From Burkholderia sp. SRS-W-2-2016 (GTDB taxonomy: Bacteria; Pseudomonadota; Gammaproteobacteria; Burkholderiales; Burkholderiaceae), in NCBI RefSeq assembly GCF_001931485.1, contig NZ_MSDV01000067.1, positions 1 to 64,000 of the forward strand: a DNA stretch of 64,000 nt, written 5' to 3'. The notes under the pieces are model-generated. The model saw only the letters and a program-made list of their open reading frames with translations. It searched no databases and had not been told where the DNA came from. Positions 36,461 to 45,915 of the stretch are shown here, piece after piece; positions within the stretch are counted from its first letter, which is position 1; each line of letters begins with the position of its first letter. The position numbers and the translations under genes were made by a program.

Positions 36461-39223
36461 TCATTCCTCCCCGTCAACAATTGCCTGGGCCACTGTTGGG
36501 TCGCTATACACGAGATGTTCCAGAAGTGACAGCTGGAATTGTTCAGATCGCGAATCGCCGCCGGTCCTATTCGGCGTAGAAAATTTCGATTGCAGCGGTA
36601 CACCATCCTCCCCTGTATCAACGGAGTTCGTCTGCATATCAGATGCGAAATCGGCAAGGCCTGTTGTCAATTCAGGCGAGTGATCGCTGCCGCAGTCGCA
36701 GCCGTCAGCATCAGCCTCGTTCATGGACCACGGGCCCTTTTGCCCAAGTAGCACCGTTAGTGATTCCGAACTTCTGTGATAGACCCGTTGGGTTGCACCC
36801 TGTCCATCCGTCACGCCTTTCGCAACCGCACTGCCGTTTTCGTCCAAGAATTGGTAAGGAATCGAGGTGCCGTCTCCGATCCACTCTTCGAGTTGCTTAT
36901 CAAGAACGACCTGCGTACTGAACATTGCAGGAATCTGGCCTGGCCACGGAAGATTCGAATTGGAGATACTTGCGGGGCCTTCCCAATGGAAATTTCCGCA
37001 CTTGAGCGTTATATCTCCGGGGCATCCTAGTTCGATGCTCCCGTTGTCAAGTTTGATATATGCTCCGCCGCTTGTGAGCGTCAACGCCTGCTTCGACGCG
37101 ATGCTGGCTTTTCCGCTCACGCTACTCATCGTTACATCGTTCTCGGCGTTAAGTATTAGCTTTCCAGCATGAGCCTGAGCAATCAGATCTTTCGCGCCAG
37201 CAATCACCTTTACTCCATCGGTCTGCGCAAAGAGCGACAATGCATTCCTTGCTGCGAGCCGTACATCTTGCATGGCGCCGAGATCGATATCAGTACCTGC
37301 GGTGAAAAACAAGTTCTCGCTAGCACTAACTTGCAGGTGCTGGCCGCTGGTGAGCGCGATCCCGTCGGGCGCACTAGCAAGCAATACAGACTTCTGTAGA
37401 CCGGACAACCTGTCTTCGAGCAAGCGTTGCTGGTTTTGGATGTCACTGGCAAGGGCTTGAGCAGCCTGAGCAGCTTTTGATAAGGCCTTCATTTGAACTA
37501 GGGCCTCTTGTAGCTGGAGTTGTGCAGAGGCTATGTCCAACTGCTTGCCGCCTGCTTTTTCCTGAGCTTCGGCGGAAATGAGCACGCCCTTCGCCCCCCG
37601 CACGGCCACGTGCTCATCCGTACGCAGCTCCGCGCCCCGCCCCCTTTCCTTCCGCTCCCCATCAACCATATGCCCCAAATTGAGCTCACTGGTCTGAAAC
37701 GGCGTCGTCAGATGGATATGCTCGATCCCTTCCTTATCCTCCATCCGCAACTCATTCTGCGCGGCGGTGCGGATAAGATTGCGGGTATTGTTGAGATTGG
37801 TGACAAGATCGGGATGCAAGCTGTCATGCATGGCCCCGACGATGACGGGCCTATTCGGATCGGACGCAGTAAACACAAGCGCCACCTCCGCCGAATCGAT
37901 CAACGGAAAGTGATGCCCATAATTGTCCCCGCTATACGGCTTCGCAAAGCGCACCGGCCGGCTCGTCCCACCCGGACTCCACTCATCCAGATCGAACGGC
38001 AGCTTGATGACATACCACCCTTCCTCGGTGAGATACGCATATTTGTAATCACCAGGCGAGGTGATCCGCGCCGGCAGAATGCCGGCAATAGTGGGCCGCC
38101 GGATCGTATCCATCGAAGTCCGCCAGACCCGATCGGAAGGAATCCCCTCGAACGTCACCCGATACGATTCGTTACGCGCCCCACGCGAGCGCACCGACGT
38201 GATGAAAATCCCATGCTTCGCATCGACTGGAACCGGGTCGACCTGCATAACCTCACCCGCTTCCAGCCAATAAGGATTACCGGTGCCGATAAAAGTGATC
38301 TGCGTCGCCAGATGTGCCTGATGCCTGAGCCGCGCGAGATTGACGCCCTCTTCCGGCGTCTCGTAATGCTCACCCCAGTGATAGTCGACCGCATCCGTAG
38401 TCGTATCGCCCTTCGCCGCATTCTCTTCGACGAGCAGCGACACATCGGCTTGCCGATGGTTGTAATCGTGCAGCCGGACCGACTCCGCCACACGCTTCGT
38501 GCGCCGCCGCAGGGTCTTGATCGAGTCGGCGCCGACACTCTCGAGCCCCGAATCCCGGCGATGCGGTACGACGCGCTGCTTGCGCGCGTACGCATCCAGA
38601 TCGTCGCCAAAAACGATAACCGCGTAGTCCTTCTTCTGCTCCCACCGGAACCAGATGCCCTCTTCCGCGCAGATACGCTGAATGAACGCGAATGTCGTTT
38701 CGTGGTACTGGGTAACGTACTCGTGGCGCTTGTATTTGCCCCGCAGATTGAAGACGAAATCGACCCCGGCGCGATAGCCATAGTGACGCAGCGTATCGGT
38801 GATGATCTCCTCCACCGACTGTTTCTGGAACAACCGGCTCGTCGCCCCGCGATCGAGATCGGCCAGCTTCGGCTCGACGATCACCCGGTAACGCGTTTCA
38901 TCGGCGGAAGTCTCGCACTCGTCGAACTTCGTGACGATCCCGTGGATGGTATGCGCAGGCGGCATCTTGCTGTACTTCTCAGCGTTCTCGCCATACATCC
39001 TGCGCAGATTGGCCATATTCGGATCGATCGGCGCGATGACAAACCTGGCGGGCCGTCCGATCACCTGATCCATCGGAATACCCGCCATCGGGCTTGTGAA
39101 TTCGATCTCGTACCGGTACAACTGGCTGATCCTGTCGACACCAGTGAATTTCAGGATCGAGAACGGCGCCGGGTGCGGCGCCAGCTTCAATTCATAAGCC
39201 TGCAGCGGCATGACCATCAACAT
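36461..39223 (-). CDS. vgrG: Type VI secretion spike protein VgrG
   Basis: VgrG (TssI) is the trimeric spike ejected with Hcp. The 920-aa protein has the gp27-like part (from AYELKLAPHPAPFSILKF), the gp5-like OB part (AGILPARITSPGDYKYAYLT; FPLIDSAEVALVFTASDPNRPVIVG), the beta-prism/DUF2345 region (about 560-740) and a C-terminal extension with VVLDKQLEEWIGDGTSIPYQ. Several ATGs lie at the 5' end; the one at 39223 has GAGG six bases upstream and is preferred over 39268. GC falls sharply inside the gene at about 37.6 kb, so the last roughly 370 codons look like the following cargo genes, not like the first part. No enzymatic tail is recognised. Confidence 0.95.
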   Translation of the reverse strand: MLMVMPLQAYELKLAPHPAPFSILKFTGVDRISQLYRYEIEFTSPMAGIPMDQVIGRPARFVIAPIDPNMANLRRMYGENAEKYSKMPPAHTIHGIVTKFDECETSADETRYRVIVEPKLADLDRGATSRLFQKQSVEEIITDTLRHYGYRAGVDFVFNLRGKYKRHEYVTQYHETTFAFIQRICAEEGIWFRWEQKKDYAVIVFGDDLDAYARKQRVVPHRRDSGLESVGADSIKTLRRRTKRVAESVRLHDYNHRQADVSLLVEENAAKGDTTTDAVDYHWGEHYETPEEGVNLARLRHQAHLATQITFIGTGNPYWLEAGEVMQVDPVPVDAKHGIFITSVRSRGARNESYRVTFEGIPSDRVWRTSMDTIRRPTIAGILPARITSPGDYKYAYLTEEGWYVIKLPFDLDEWSPGGTSRPVRFAKPYSGDNYGHHFPLIDSAEVALVFTASDPNRPVIVGAMHDSLHPDLVTNLNNTRNLIRTAAQNELRMEDKEGIEHIHLTTPFQTSELNLGHMVDGERKERGRGAELRTDEHVAVRGAKGVLISAEAQEKAGGKQLDIASAQLQLQEALVQMKALSKAAQAAQALASDIQNQQRLLEDRLSGLQKSVLLASAPDGIALTSGQHLQVSASENLFFTAGTDIDLGAMQDVRLAARNALSLFAQTDGVKVIAGAKDLIAQAHAGKLILNAENDVTMSSVSGKASIASKQALTLTSGGAYIKLDNGSIELGCPGDITLKCGNFHWEGPASISNSNLPWPGQIPAMFSTQVVLDKQLEEWIGDGTSIPYQFLDENGSAVAKGVTDGQGATQRVYHRSSESLTVLLGQKGPWSMNEADADGCDCGSDHSPELTTGLADFASDMQTNSVDTGEDGVPLQSKFSTPNRTGGDSRSEQFQLSLLEHLVYSDPTVAQAIVDGEE

Positions 39224-39317
39224 CGGATACCTCATCAATACACGAATACAACGACATAGCCGTGGCACTAATCAGTGCCACGGCTAGTTCATGCTGAAAA
39301 CGTCAGATCAGTCCGGC

Positions 39318-40850
39318 TCAGCTTTTGGCTTTCGGCATCTGCGACACCAGCGACAACCCGATGTCCATGCCCTCGACCTGGAAGTGCGGGATGATAAAGA
39401 GCTTGATGCGGAAGAAGCCCGGGTTGTCCTCGATATCTTCCACCGTCACCTTTGCGTCACGCAGCGGATGCGAGGCCTGCAGGTCATCGCCCGGATCCTT
39501 CATCTCGGTGACGAGACCCTTGATCCAGTTGTTCAGCTCGAGTTCGAGCAGACGACGGTCCTTGGTCGTTCCGATGTTCTCGCGCTGGATCAGCTTCAGG
39601 TAGTGCGCAATGCGCGAGAGCAGGAAGATGTACGGCAGGCGCGCGTTGATGCGGCTGTTGGCCGTCGCTTCTTTCGTCTCATACAGCGCGGGCTTCTGCG
39701 CCGAGTTGGCCGAGAAGAAGCATGCGAAGTCGTGGTTCTTGTAGAACGACAGCGGAATGAAGCCGAGATTCGCGAACTCGAACTCGCGCGTTTCCGGAAT
39801 CAGTACTTCCGTCGGGATCTTCGGCTGGACGCCGGTGCCGAGGTCGTACAGATGAAGCGGCAGGTCCTCGATCTTGCCGCCCGCCTGCGGGCCGCGGATC
39901 TGCACGCACCAGCCGTTGTTCACGAAGCTGCGTGTCATGTTCGCGGCAAACGCGAACGACGCATTCACCCACAGGTAGCGGTTGTGGTCCGGGCCCTTCA
40001 CCGCTTCTTCATAGTTGAAGGCTCGCACCGGCACCGTGTCCTTGCCGTACGGCAGACGGCCTAGCACGCGCGGCATCGTCAGACCGACGTAACGAGCGTC
40101 GTCGGTGTCGCGGAAGCTCTTCCACTTGATGTACTCGGCGCGGTCGAAGTAGTTGCCGATATCCTGAATGGCGGCCACTTCTTCCATCGACTGCTTGCCG
40201 AAGAACGCCGCGCCCACCGAGCCGATGAACGGCATGTGAGCGGCAGCCGCGACCTTCGAGATGTTGCGCAGCAGTGCGATGTCCATCGGCGAGTTCGCGA
40301 ATTCGAAGTCGCTGATCATCGCGCTGATCGGCTGGCCGCCCGGCGTGTCGTATTCCTCGATGTACGTGAGACGATACAGGCCGCTCTGGATCAGTTCCGG
40401 CGTGTCCTCGAAATCGCGCTGCAGCGCGTCCTTCGACACGTCGAGTACTTCGATGCGCGCGTTACGGCGGAAGTCCGTGCGCGACACGAGCAGTTTCAGG
40501 CCGCGCCAGCGCCCTTCGAGGGCCTGGAATTCCGGCGCGTGCATCACCGCGTCGAGCTGACGGCTGATCTGGCGATCGAGCTGGCCGATATGGAAGTCGA
40601 GCAGCGATTTGTCGAGGCGGTCGACCGGCTGGCTCGATTTCGCCACGAGGTCGAGAAACGCGCTCATGCCGCGCGCAATGCGTTCGTCGGCCGATGCTTC
40701 GGACAGCATGTCGCTATCGCGAAACGCTTCGAGCGGACGCGCCTCGGCGACCGGCTTCAGGTTGATCTTGTCGCACAGCGACGCGTAGACGCTGTCGTGT
40801 TCGAGCACAACGGTTTCCGTCGTGCCCTGATGGGATTCGTTCTGGTTCAT
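39318..40850 (-). CDS. tssC: Type VI secretion sheath large subunit TssC
   Basis: TssC (VipB/ImpC) forms the contractile sheath with TssB. The 510-aa protein shows the family core: EFQALEGRWRGLKLLVSRTD, PISAMISDFEFANSPMDIAL, AAAHMPFIGSVGAAFF and IPLSFYKNHDFACFFSANSA, and ends in the FRIKLFIIPHFQVEGMDIGL segment. The ATG at 40850 has AGGA upstream; the frame extends to 40931 without protein-like sequence. It follows tssB by 73 bp and precedes vgrG by about 94 bp. Confidence 0.98.
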   Translation of the reverse strand: MNQNESHQGTTETVVLEHDSVYASLCDKINLKPVAEARPLEAFRDSDMLSEASADERIARGMSAFLDLVAKSSQPVDRLDKSLLDFHIGQLDRQISRQLDAVMHAPEFQALEGRWRGLKLLVSRTDFRRNARIEVLDVSKDALQRDFEDTPELIQSGLYRLTYIEEYDTPGGQPISAMISDFEFANSPMDIALLRNISKVAAAAHMPFIGSVGAAFFGKQSMEEVAAIQDIGNYFDRAEYIKWKSFRDTDDARYVGLTMPRVLGRLPYGKDTVPVRAFNYEEAVKGPDHNRYLWVNASFAFAANMTRSFVNNGWCVQIRGPQAGGKIEDLPLHLYDLGTGVQPKIPTEVLIPETREFEFANLGFIPLSFYKNHDFACFFSANSAQKPALYETKEATANSRINARLPYIFLLSRIAHYLKLIQRENIGTTKDRRLLELELNNWIKGLVTEMKDPGDDLQASHPLRDAKVTVEDIEDNPGFFRIKLFIIPHFQVEGMDIGLSLVSQMPKAKS

Positions 40851-40923
40851 GGTTGGTCCTGTCTGCGTGGGTGGCGCCACCTGGTTGCGAAAGGCGGTGA
40901 AGGCCGCTTTGGGCCGTCGCCGC

Positions 40924-41448
40924 TCAGGCATGCCCTTCCGGTTGGGTCGCGGCCGTAGCGATCTGTCCCAGTTCGCCGCGCAGCTTTTCGGACAGCCGCT
41001 TGTCCTTCAGAATCTTCTCGAACTCGCGACGGAACGTGCCGTTGTCGAGCAGATTCGATTTGAGGTCGCGCAGCAGGTTGCGCATTGCCAGCATCGCCTG
41101 GAGTTCCGGCATCTGGCGCGCGACCTGTTCCGGCTCGAAGTCTTTCATCGAACGGAACGACAGGTTCACCGGCAGCTCGGTGCCGTCGCCGGCCAGCGTA
41201 TTTTCGGCCGCGAACTTCAGGTCCGGCGCATAGTCGGCCAGCACGGCGTCGAAGTTGTTCTTATCGATATTGACCTTCTTGCGCTCGGCCAACGGCGCCT
41301 GCTCACGACCGGCGCTGAAGTCACCCGCGACGAGCAGCTTGAGCGGCAGCTCGACCTTTTTTTGTGCGCCGCCCGTATGCAGGTCGAGCGTAATTGAGAC
41401 GCGACTTTTCGGAATTTCGCGCTGAAAACTGTCCACAGTAGTCCCCAT
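40924..41448 (-). CDS. tssB: Type VI secretion sheath small subunit TssB
   Basis: TssB (VipA/ImpB) is the small sheath subunit. The 174-aa protein has SFQREIPKSRVSITLDLHTG, the ELPLKLLVAGDFS motif and VNLSFRSMKDFEPEQVARQM, then the C-terminal LRDLKSNLLDNGTFRREFEK helices that contact TssC. It is the first gene of the leftward operon. The ATG at 41448 gives the usual length; no strong ribosome-binding site is seen. Its promoter must lie in the AT-rich gap shared with tssK. Confidence 0.97.
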   Translation of the reverse strand: MGTTVDSFQREIPKSRVSITLDLHTGGAQKKVELPLKLLVAGDFSAGREQAPLAERKKVNIDKNNFDAVLADYAPDLKFAAENTLAGDGTELPVNLSFRSMKDFEPEQVARQMPELQAMLAMRNLLRDLKSNLLDNGTFRREFEKILKDKRLSEKLRGELGQIATAATQPEGHA

Positions 41449-41999
41449 TAGGTGAGGTTCACGATCTCCGCAGAACTCGTCCGCCGCAATGGAATGTCGC
41501 GCTTCGCGCATGCGCAGTCATTCGCGTCATGCGCGAATAAAAATAATGCCGACAGCACCCCATTGTGTGGCCTCCATTCATGCGACCTTATCTGTTGCGC
41601 GCCGTATTAGATCGTATTATCCGCGTGGCGTCAAAGATTATTGGAGATGATTCTTTGTTGTTGAAGATCGACTCCATCTCAATATTTACCTGTGGCGAAG
41701 ACTATATTGTGCGGTTTCGCAATTTTGCACGCCAGAATCGTCGAGAGCCAAGCCAGACAATGATCGGCGGCTATTGATATTTATCAATTCTCGAGGAATG
41801 CATCTTTTCTGATTATCCAATACGAATAAATCGGTTAATCAGACGAGTCCTAATTGTCGAATTTTGTTAAATGGAAATTGTCGATTTGTTTTTGTCAATT
41901 TTGTTGCGCGGCTTGGATAAATTTCATTTCGCCGTATACAAGATCGCCAATGGCGTGATTAAATCTCGCGACCTAAAACAAATGCCGTAGAGACCAAAC
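41449..41999. promoter_or_regulatory. Divergent T6SS promoter region (tssB / tssK)
   Basis: About 550 bases, conspicuously AT-rich from about 41530 to 41990, between the two operon heads. For the tssK direction there are candidate sigma70 boxes: TTGTCA (41892-41897) with GATAAA (41916-41921) at 18-bp spacing, and TTGGAT (41913-41918) with TATACA (41935-41940) at 16 bp. No clear sigma54 element was found. A 70-codon frame at 41565-41777 is not convincing as a gene. The AT-richness would suit H-NS silencing. Confidence 0.5.
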
Positions 42000-43349
42000 A
42001 TGCGGATCGATAAACCGCTTTGGCAGGAAGGGCTGATTCTCACGCAGCAGCACTTCCAGCAGCAGGACCGATGGACCGGATTCGCGCTGCAGCAATTCGC
42101 GACCGCGTCGCTCGCCGAGCCGTGGGGTGTGCTCGGCGTCGCAGTCGATGAAGAAGCGCTCGCGGCGGGACGAATCAAGCTCGAACTGTTGAAGGGGCGC
42201 TTCCCCGACGGCACGCCGGTCGATACGACGATGGCCGATGCACTGCCGCCCGCGCGTGATCTGACCCAGGTGAGCGCCGACCGCCAGAGCATCGTAGTGC
42301 TTGCCGCGCTCGCGCTGCCCGATGCCAACGGCAACAACTGCCGCTTCGACGAGACCACGCTCGCGCGTCCACGGCGGACCTATCGTGAATTTGCGAAGGT
42401 CACGGATCTGAATGGCACGAATGAGACCGAGATCGCAGCGGAGCGCTTTGCGATCCGGTTGCTGTTCGACTTCGAGCCGCATGCCGACGACGCCGTATGC
42501 GCGATTGCGCGGCTCACCCGCGCGAGCACCGGCCAATTCCAGATCGATCACCGGTTCGTGCCGCCCTGCCTGACGCTTGCCGCTCACCCGCTTCATCTGG
42601 AGCGCATCAACCGTCTCGCCGACATCCTGCAGGCGAAGAGTCTGGCGCTCGGCGCGCGCCGTAGCGAGCGCATCGATCAGGTCGCGGAATACGGCGTCGC
42701 CGATGTCCAGCTGTTCTGGCTGTTGCACTGCATCCATACTGCGTGGCCGCAGCTGCGGCTTTATGCGTCGCATCCGGCCCGTCCGCCCGAGCAGCTGTAC
42801 ATCACGCTCGCGCAGCTCGCCAGTGCATTGATGACGTTCTCGATGGGAACGCAGCTCACCGATATTCCCGCGTACGACCATGCGCGCGCCGACGAGGTCT
42901 TCGCCAAGCTCGAGTCGACGATCCGCACACTGCTGGACGCGATCATTCCGTCGCGAGTCGTGTCGATCGGTCTCGCGCGCAAGGGGCCGACGACATGGAC
43001 CGGCCAGTTTCTCGAGGAACGGATTGTCGAAGGCGCCGCGGACTGGTACCTGTCGGTCAGCGCGCCGATGCCGGTATTCGAACTCGTCGAACAGTTTCCG
43101 CGGCTGTGCAAGATCGGCTCGCCGGACGATGTCGAGCACATCATTAACTCGGCGCTGCTGGGTATTCCGCTCAAAGCGGTGCAACGCGTGCCCGCTGCTA
43201 TTCCGGTGCGACTCGACAACCAGTACTTCGCACTCGATTCCACCAGCACCGCGCACGCGAAGATGCTCGCCGCGCGGGCCTGCCAGGTCTACCTGCCGGC
43301 CTCGGTGCCGGACGCCACGCTCGAACTCTATGCGGTGCTGCGCTCATGA
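42000..43349 (+). CDS. tssK: Type VI secretion baseplate-membrane connector TssK
   Basis: TssK (VasE/ImpJ) connects the baseplate to the membrane complex. The 449-aa protein opens with the diagnostic KPLWQEGLILTQQHFQQQDR and contains LTLAAHPLHLERINRLADIL and YPASHPARPPEQLYITLAQL-like sequence in the middle (RLYASHPARPPEQLYITLAQ). It is the first gene of the rightward operon and overlaps tssL by four bases (ATGA). Confidence 0.97.
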   Translation: MRIDKPLWQEGLILTQQHFQQQDRWTGFALQQFATASLAEPWGVLGVAVDEEALAAGRIKLELLKGRFPDGTPVDTTMADALPPARDLTQVSADRQSIVVLAALALPDANGNNCRFDETTLARPRRTYREFAKVTDLNGTNETEIAAERFAIRLLFDFEPHADDAVCAIARLTRASTGQFQIDHRFVPPCLTLAAHPLHLERINRLADILQAKSLALGARRSERIDQVAEYGVADVQLFWLLHCIHTAWPQLRLYASHPARPPEQLYITLAQLASALMTFSMGTQLTDIPAYDHARADEVFAKLESTIRTLLDAIIPSRVVSIGLARKGPTTWTGQFLEERIVEGAADWYLSVSAPMPVFELVEQFPRLCKIGSPDDVEHIINSALLGIPLKAVQRVPAAIPVRLDNQYFALDSTSTAHAKMLAARACQVYLPASVPDATLELYAVLRS

Positions 43350-44086
43350 CGATCCTGACTTCCATTCATTCCAGTCATCGCGCGGCTGCACTGACAGGCA
43401 CCGCGCCGGCCATCGACCATTCCAGTGGCGAAGGCATCCGCGATCTGCTGCGCGACACCGCGCTGCTCGTCACGTCGCTCGCGCCGGGTGGAACGGTGCA
43501 GGACGCGAGCGCGTTTCGCGAGCGGTGCCGGCAGCTGATCACGCATTTCTCGGAAGCGCTGACTCGCAGGGGCTATTCCGACGACGTCCGGCTGGAAGCG
43601 ATGGTGGCGCAGTGCGGGCTGCTCGACGAAACGGCGCTGCGCGAGCTCGACGGGCAAGCCCGTTCCGGATGGGAATTGAAGCCGCTGCAGGTGGAGTTCT
43701 TCAAGTTGCACGATGCGGGCGAGCGCGTCATTGACTGCATCGAGGCGCGACTGCGCGAAGCATCGCCCAACGTCGATCTGCTCGAATGCTATTCGGCCAT
43801 TCTCGGCATGGGCTTCATCGGCCGTTACGCGCGCGATGGAGACGCTAAACGCGTCGAGCTGATCGCTACGCTGAACACCCGTCTGCAAAAACTTCGTCCT
43901 GCTATCGAACGGCCGTTTATCGCGGATCGCGCGGGGCGTCGCCTGTCCGACTGGTTCTACCGGCTGTCGCCGTGGGCAATTGCGGGGCTCGCGTGTGTCG
44001 TCGCGGCGGCTGTGTGGGGCGTGTGGAACGTTGCGCTGGACGCGCAACTCGCGGATATCACGTCCGCAAAGGTCGGTCGTCAGTGA
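43346..44086 (+). CDS. tssL: Type VI secretion inner-membrane protein TssL (DotU family)
   Basis: TssL forms the base of the membrane complex with TssM. The 246-aa protein has a cytoplasmic DotU domain (IRDLLRDTALLVTSLAPGGT; AMVAQCGLLDETALRELDGQ; LECYSAILGMGFIGRYARDG) and a single C-terminal membrane helix (about residues 211-230, SPWAIAGLACVVAAAVWGVW). It has no peptidoglycan-binding extension; that function is probably supplied by the OmpA-domain protein encoded next. Its start and stop overlap both neighbours (ATGA with tssK, GTGA with the next gene). Confidence 0.96.
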   Translation: MTILTSIHSSHRAAALTGTAPAIDHSSGEGIRDLLRDTALLVTSLAPGGTVQDASAFRERCRQLITHFSEALTRRGYSDDVRLEAMVAQCGLLDETALRELDGQARSGWELKPLQVEFFKLHDAGERVIDCIEARLREASPNVDLLECYSAILGMGFIGRYARDGDAKRVELIATLNTRLQKLRPAIERPFIADRAGRRLSDWFYRLSPWAIAGLACVVAAAVWGVWNVALDAQLADITSAKVGRQ

Positions 44087-45819
44087 AATCCGATCTGCCC
44101 GTCCTGACTCCGACGCCAACCCGCGCACCCGCTTCCGGCCGCGCGTCATATCTGGGGCTGGGTTATCCGTTCCGGCTGATGGTCACGCTCGCCGCCGCGT
44201 TGGCGCTCGCGGTGATCTGGCTCGTCGCGCGGCCGGGCCCCGGGATGGCCTGGCTGCTCACGGGGGGGATCGCGATCGCGGCGCTGCTGCTCATCTACCT
44301 GCGTACGTGGATGCTCTGGCGTGCGCGGAGCCGGAGCGCCGACGTGCTGGCGGCGCTCGGCGAAGCCACCGCGGACATTCCGGTCAGGTTGCGCACGCGC
44401 ATGCCACTCGTGCTGGTCACCGGCGACGATCTTGCCGCGCTCTTCAACCGGGCCGACGCCGAGCGCTTCGCGCATGTCGGCGACGGCGCGATCTGGGTAC
44501 GGGCCGACCGGCCGCAGGACCTGCCGCGCCTCGCGGTTGCGCTCAGGCAGTGGCGCGATGGCCGCGCGCCGGACGGGGTCGTTCTATCGGTGGTCCCGGC
44601 CCGCTACACGGATGCCGATGCGCTGACGCAGTCTCTGCGGATCGCACGTCAGGCCGTGGCGGACGCCGCGCGCAGGCTCGGCTCGCGGCCGTTGCCGGGA
44701 TACGTCGCGATCTACCAGCGATTGACGAGCGCACCGGCAGACCTGACCGCGCCGCAGTGGTACGGCGTTTCGTCGTCGCAGCGCATGACCGATGCGCAGC
44801 GTTTCGAGTCGATGATCCGCGCGGCCGAAAGCGACGCCCAACTGGCGGCGAACGCTCGCGTGGCGGTCGCTCGTGCGGCGGGCCTTGCGTCGATCGTCGG
44901 CTGGACCCAGCGGACCGTGATCCACGCGCTCGCGGACCGGCAGCAGCCCGCCGCGCCGTGGGCACTGTTCGGCGCCGGCTGGATCGACTGCGGGCCGGCG
45001 GTCGCGGCGGGCAATCCGTGGACGCGCGATGTCGAAATGCAGACTCGCGTCCAGCGTGCGCAAGCCGCGGCCACTCCGGCGCCCTGGCCGCTGCCCGAAC
45101 CGCTGATCGAGGCGATGCCGCAACGGCACTGGATGTCGCCGCGCCGCACCGCCCTCGCCCATGTGCTTGCGTTGCTGGCGTGTGCCGCCGCGTTTGCGTT
45201 CTTCTTTTCCGCCAGCAACAACAAGGCGCTGCTCGCGCGCATCGGTGCGGACCTCGGCCGCTATTCGACGATCCCGGCCGCACACGACGCGGCACGGCGC
45301 GACGCGCTGCAAGCGTTGGTGGCCGACCGCGACGAACTCGACCGTTATGCGCGGCTCGGCGTGCCGCTGCATCTGTCGTTCGGGATGTACCGGGGCACGA
45401 GTGCGATCCCGGTGCTGAACGACGCAATCGCTTCGTATGTACCACCACCACCGCCGCCGGCCGTCATCACGCTCGACAGCATGTCGCTGTTCGATAGCGG
45501 CAAGGCCAAACTCAAAGATGGTTCGACGCGCGCGATGGTCGGCGCGCTCGAGATGATCAAGGCACACCCGGACAAACGGATTCTGGTCGCCGGTTACACG
45601 GACAACGTCGGCAATCCGCAGAGCAACCTCACGCTTTCGACCGCGCGCGCCGAGGCGGTGCGCGACTGGTTGATCGACGCGTCGGGCATCCCGGCCACGC
45701 AGTTCGCGATCCAGGGCTACGGCGATACGCGGCCCATCGCGGACAACGACAGCGAAGCCGGGCGCGCGAAGAATCGCCGCGTGGAGATCACGCTGGTGCC
45801 GGACGCACCGCAAGCTTGA
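44083..45819 (+). CDS. T6SS-associated OmpA-domain membrane protein
   Basis: This 578-aa protein has two N-terminal membrane helices (about residues 26-44 and 50-66), a roughly 300-residue cytoplasmic region, another helix near 360-385 (LAHVLALLACAAAFAFFF), a periplasmic linker with a run of prolines near 452, and a C-terminal OmpA domain (about 465-575) with LVAGYTDNVGN, LSTARAEAV and GRAKNRRVEITL, which binds peptidoglycan. The layout of paired helices, cytosolic domain and third helix recalls the N-terminal half of TssM. It likely anchors the secretion machine to the cell wall in place of a TssL extension. The GTG start overlaps the tssL stop. Confidence 0.88.
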   Translation: MKSDLPVLTPTPTRAPASGRASYLGLGYPFRLMVTLAAALALAVIWLVARPGPGMAWLLTGGIAIAALLLIYLRTWMLWRARSRSADVLAALGEATADIPVRLRTRMPLVLVTGDDLAALFNRADAERFAHVGDGAIWVRADRPQDLPRLAVALRQWRDGRAPDGVVLSVVPARYTDADALTQSLRIARQAVADAARRLGSRPLPGYVAIYQRLTSAPADLTAPQWYGVSSSQRMTDAQRFESMIRAAESDAQLAANARVAVARAAGLASIVGWTQRTVIHALADRQQPAAPWALFGAGWIDCGPAVAAGNPWTRDVEMQTRVQRAQAAATPAPWPLPEPLIEAMPQRHWMSPRRTALAHVLALLACAAAFAFFFSASNNKALLARIGADLGRYSTIPAAHDAARRDALQALVADRDELDRYARLGVPLHLSFGMYRGTSAIPVLNDAIASYVPPPPPPAVITLDSMSLFDSGKAKLKDGSTRAMVGALEMIKAHPDKRILVAGYTDNVGNPQSNLTLSTARAEAVRDWLIDASGIPATQFAIQGYGDTRPIADNDSEAGRAKNRRVEITLVPDAPQA

Positions 45820-45864
45820 CGCGATTTGGTTTTCGCCCCGGAGCAATTGCTTCGGGATTTCAAG

Positions 45865-45884
45865 GCCCGGGGCTGGCTCCGGGC
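45865..45884 (+). promoter_or_regulatory. Hairpin in the hcp leader
   Basis: GCCCGGGGCTGGCTCCGGGC folds into an 8-bp GC stem with a four-base loop, 31 bp before the hcp start and after the OmpA-protein stop. It may act as an mRNA processing or stability element that lets hcp be made in excess; no T-run follows, so termination is less likely. Confidence 0.5.
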
Positions 45885-45915
45885 GATGGTCGCAGTAAGA
45901 AGAAGGGAGTGAAAA

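Noticed and set aside
41565..41777. 70-codon frame between tssB and tssK
   Set aside because: AT-rich promoter region; no ribosome-binding site or domain.
41800..42000. Sigma54 promoter ahead of tssK
   Set aside because: No GG-N10-GC element of the TGGCAC-N5-TTGC type could be found; sigma70-like boxes fit better.
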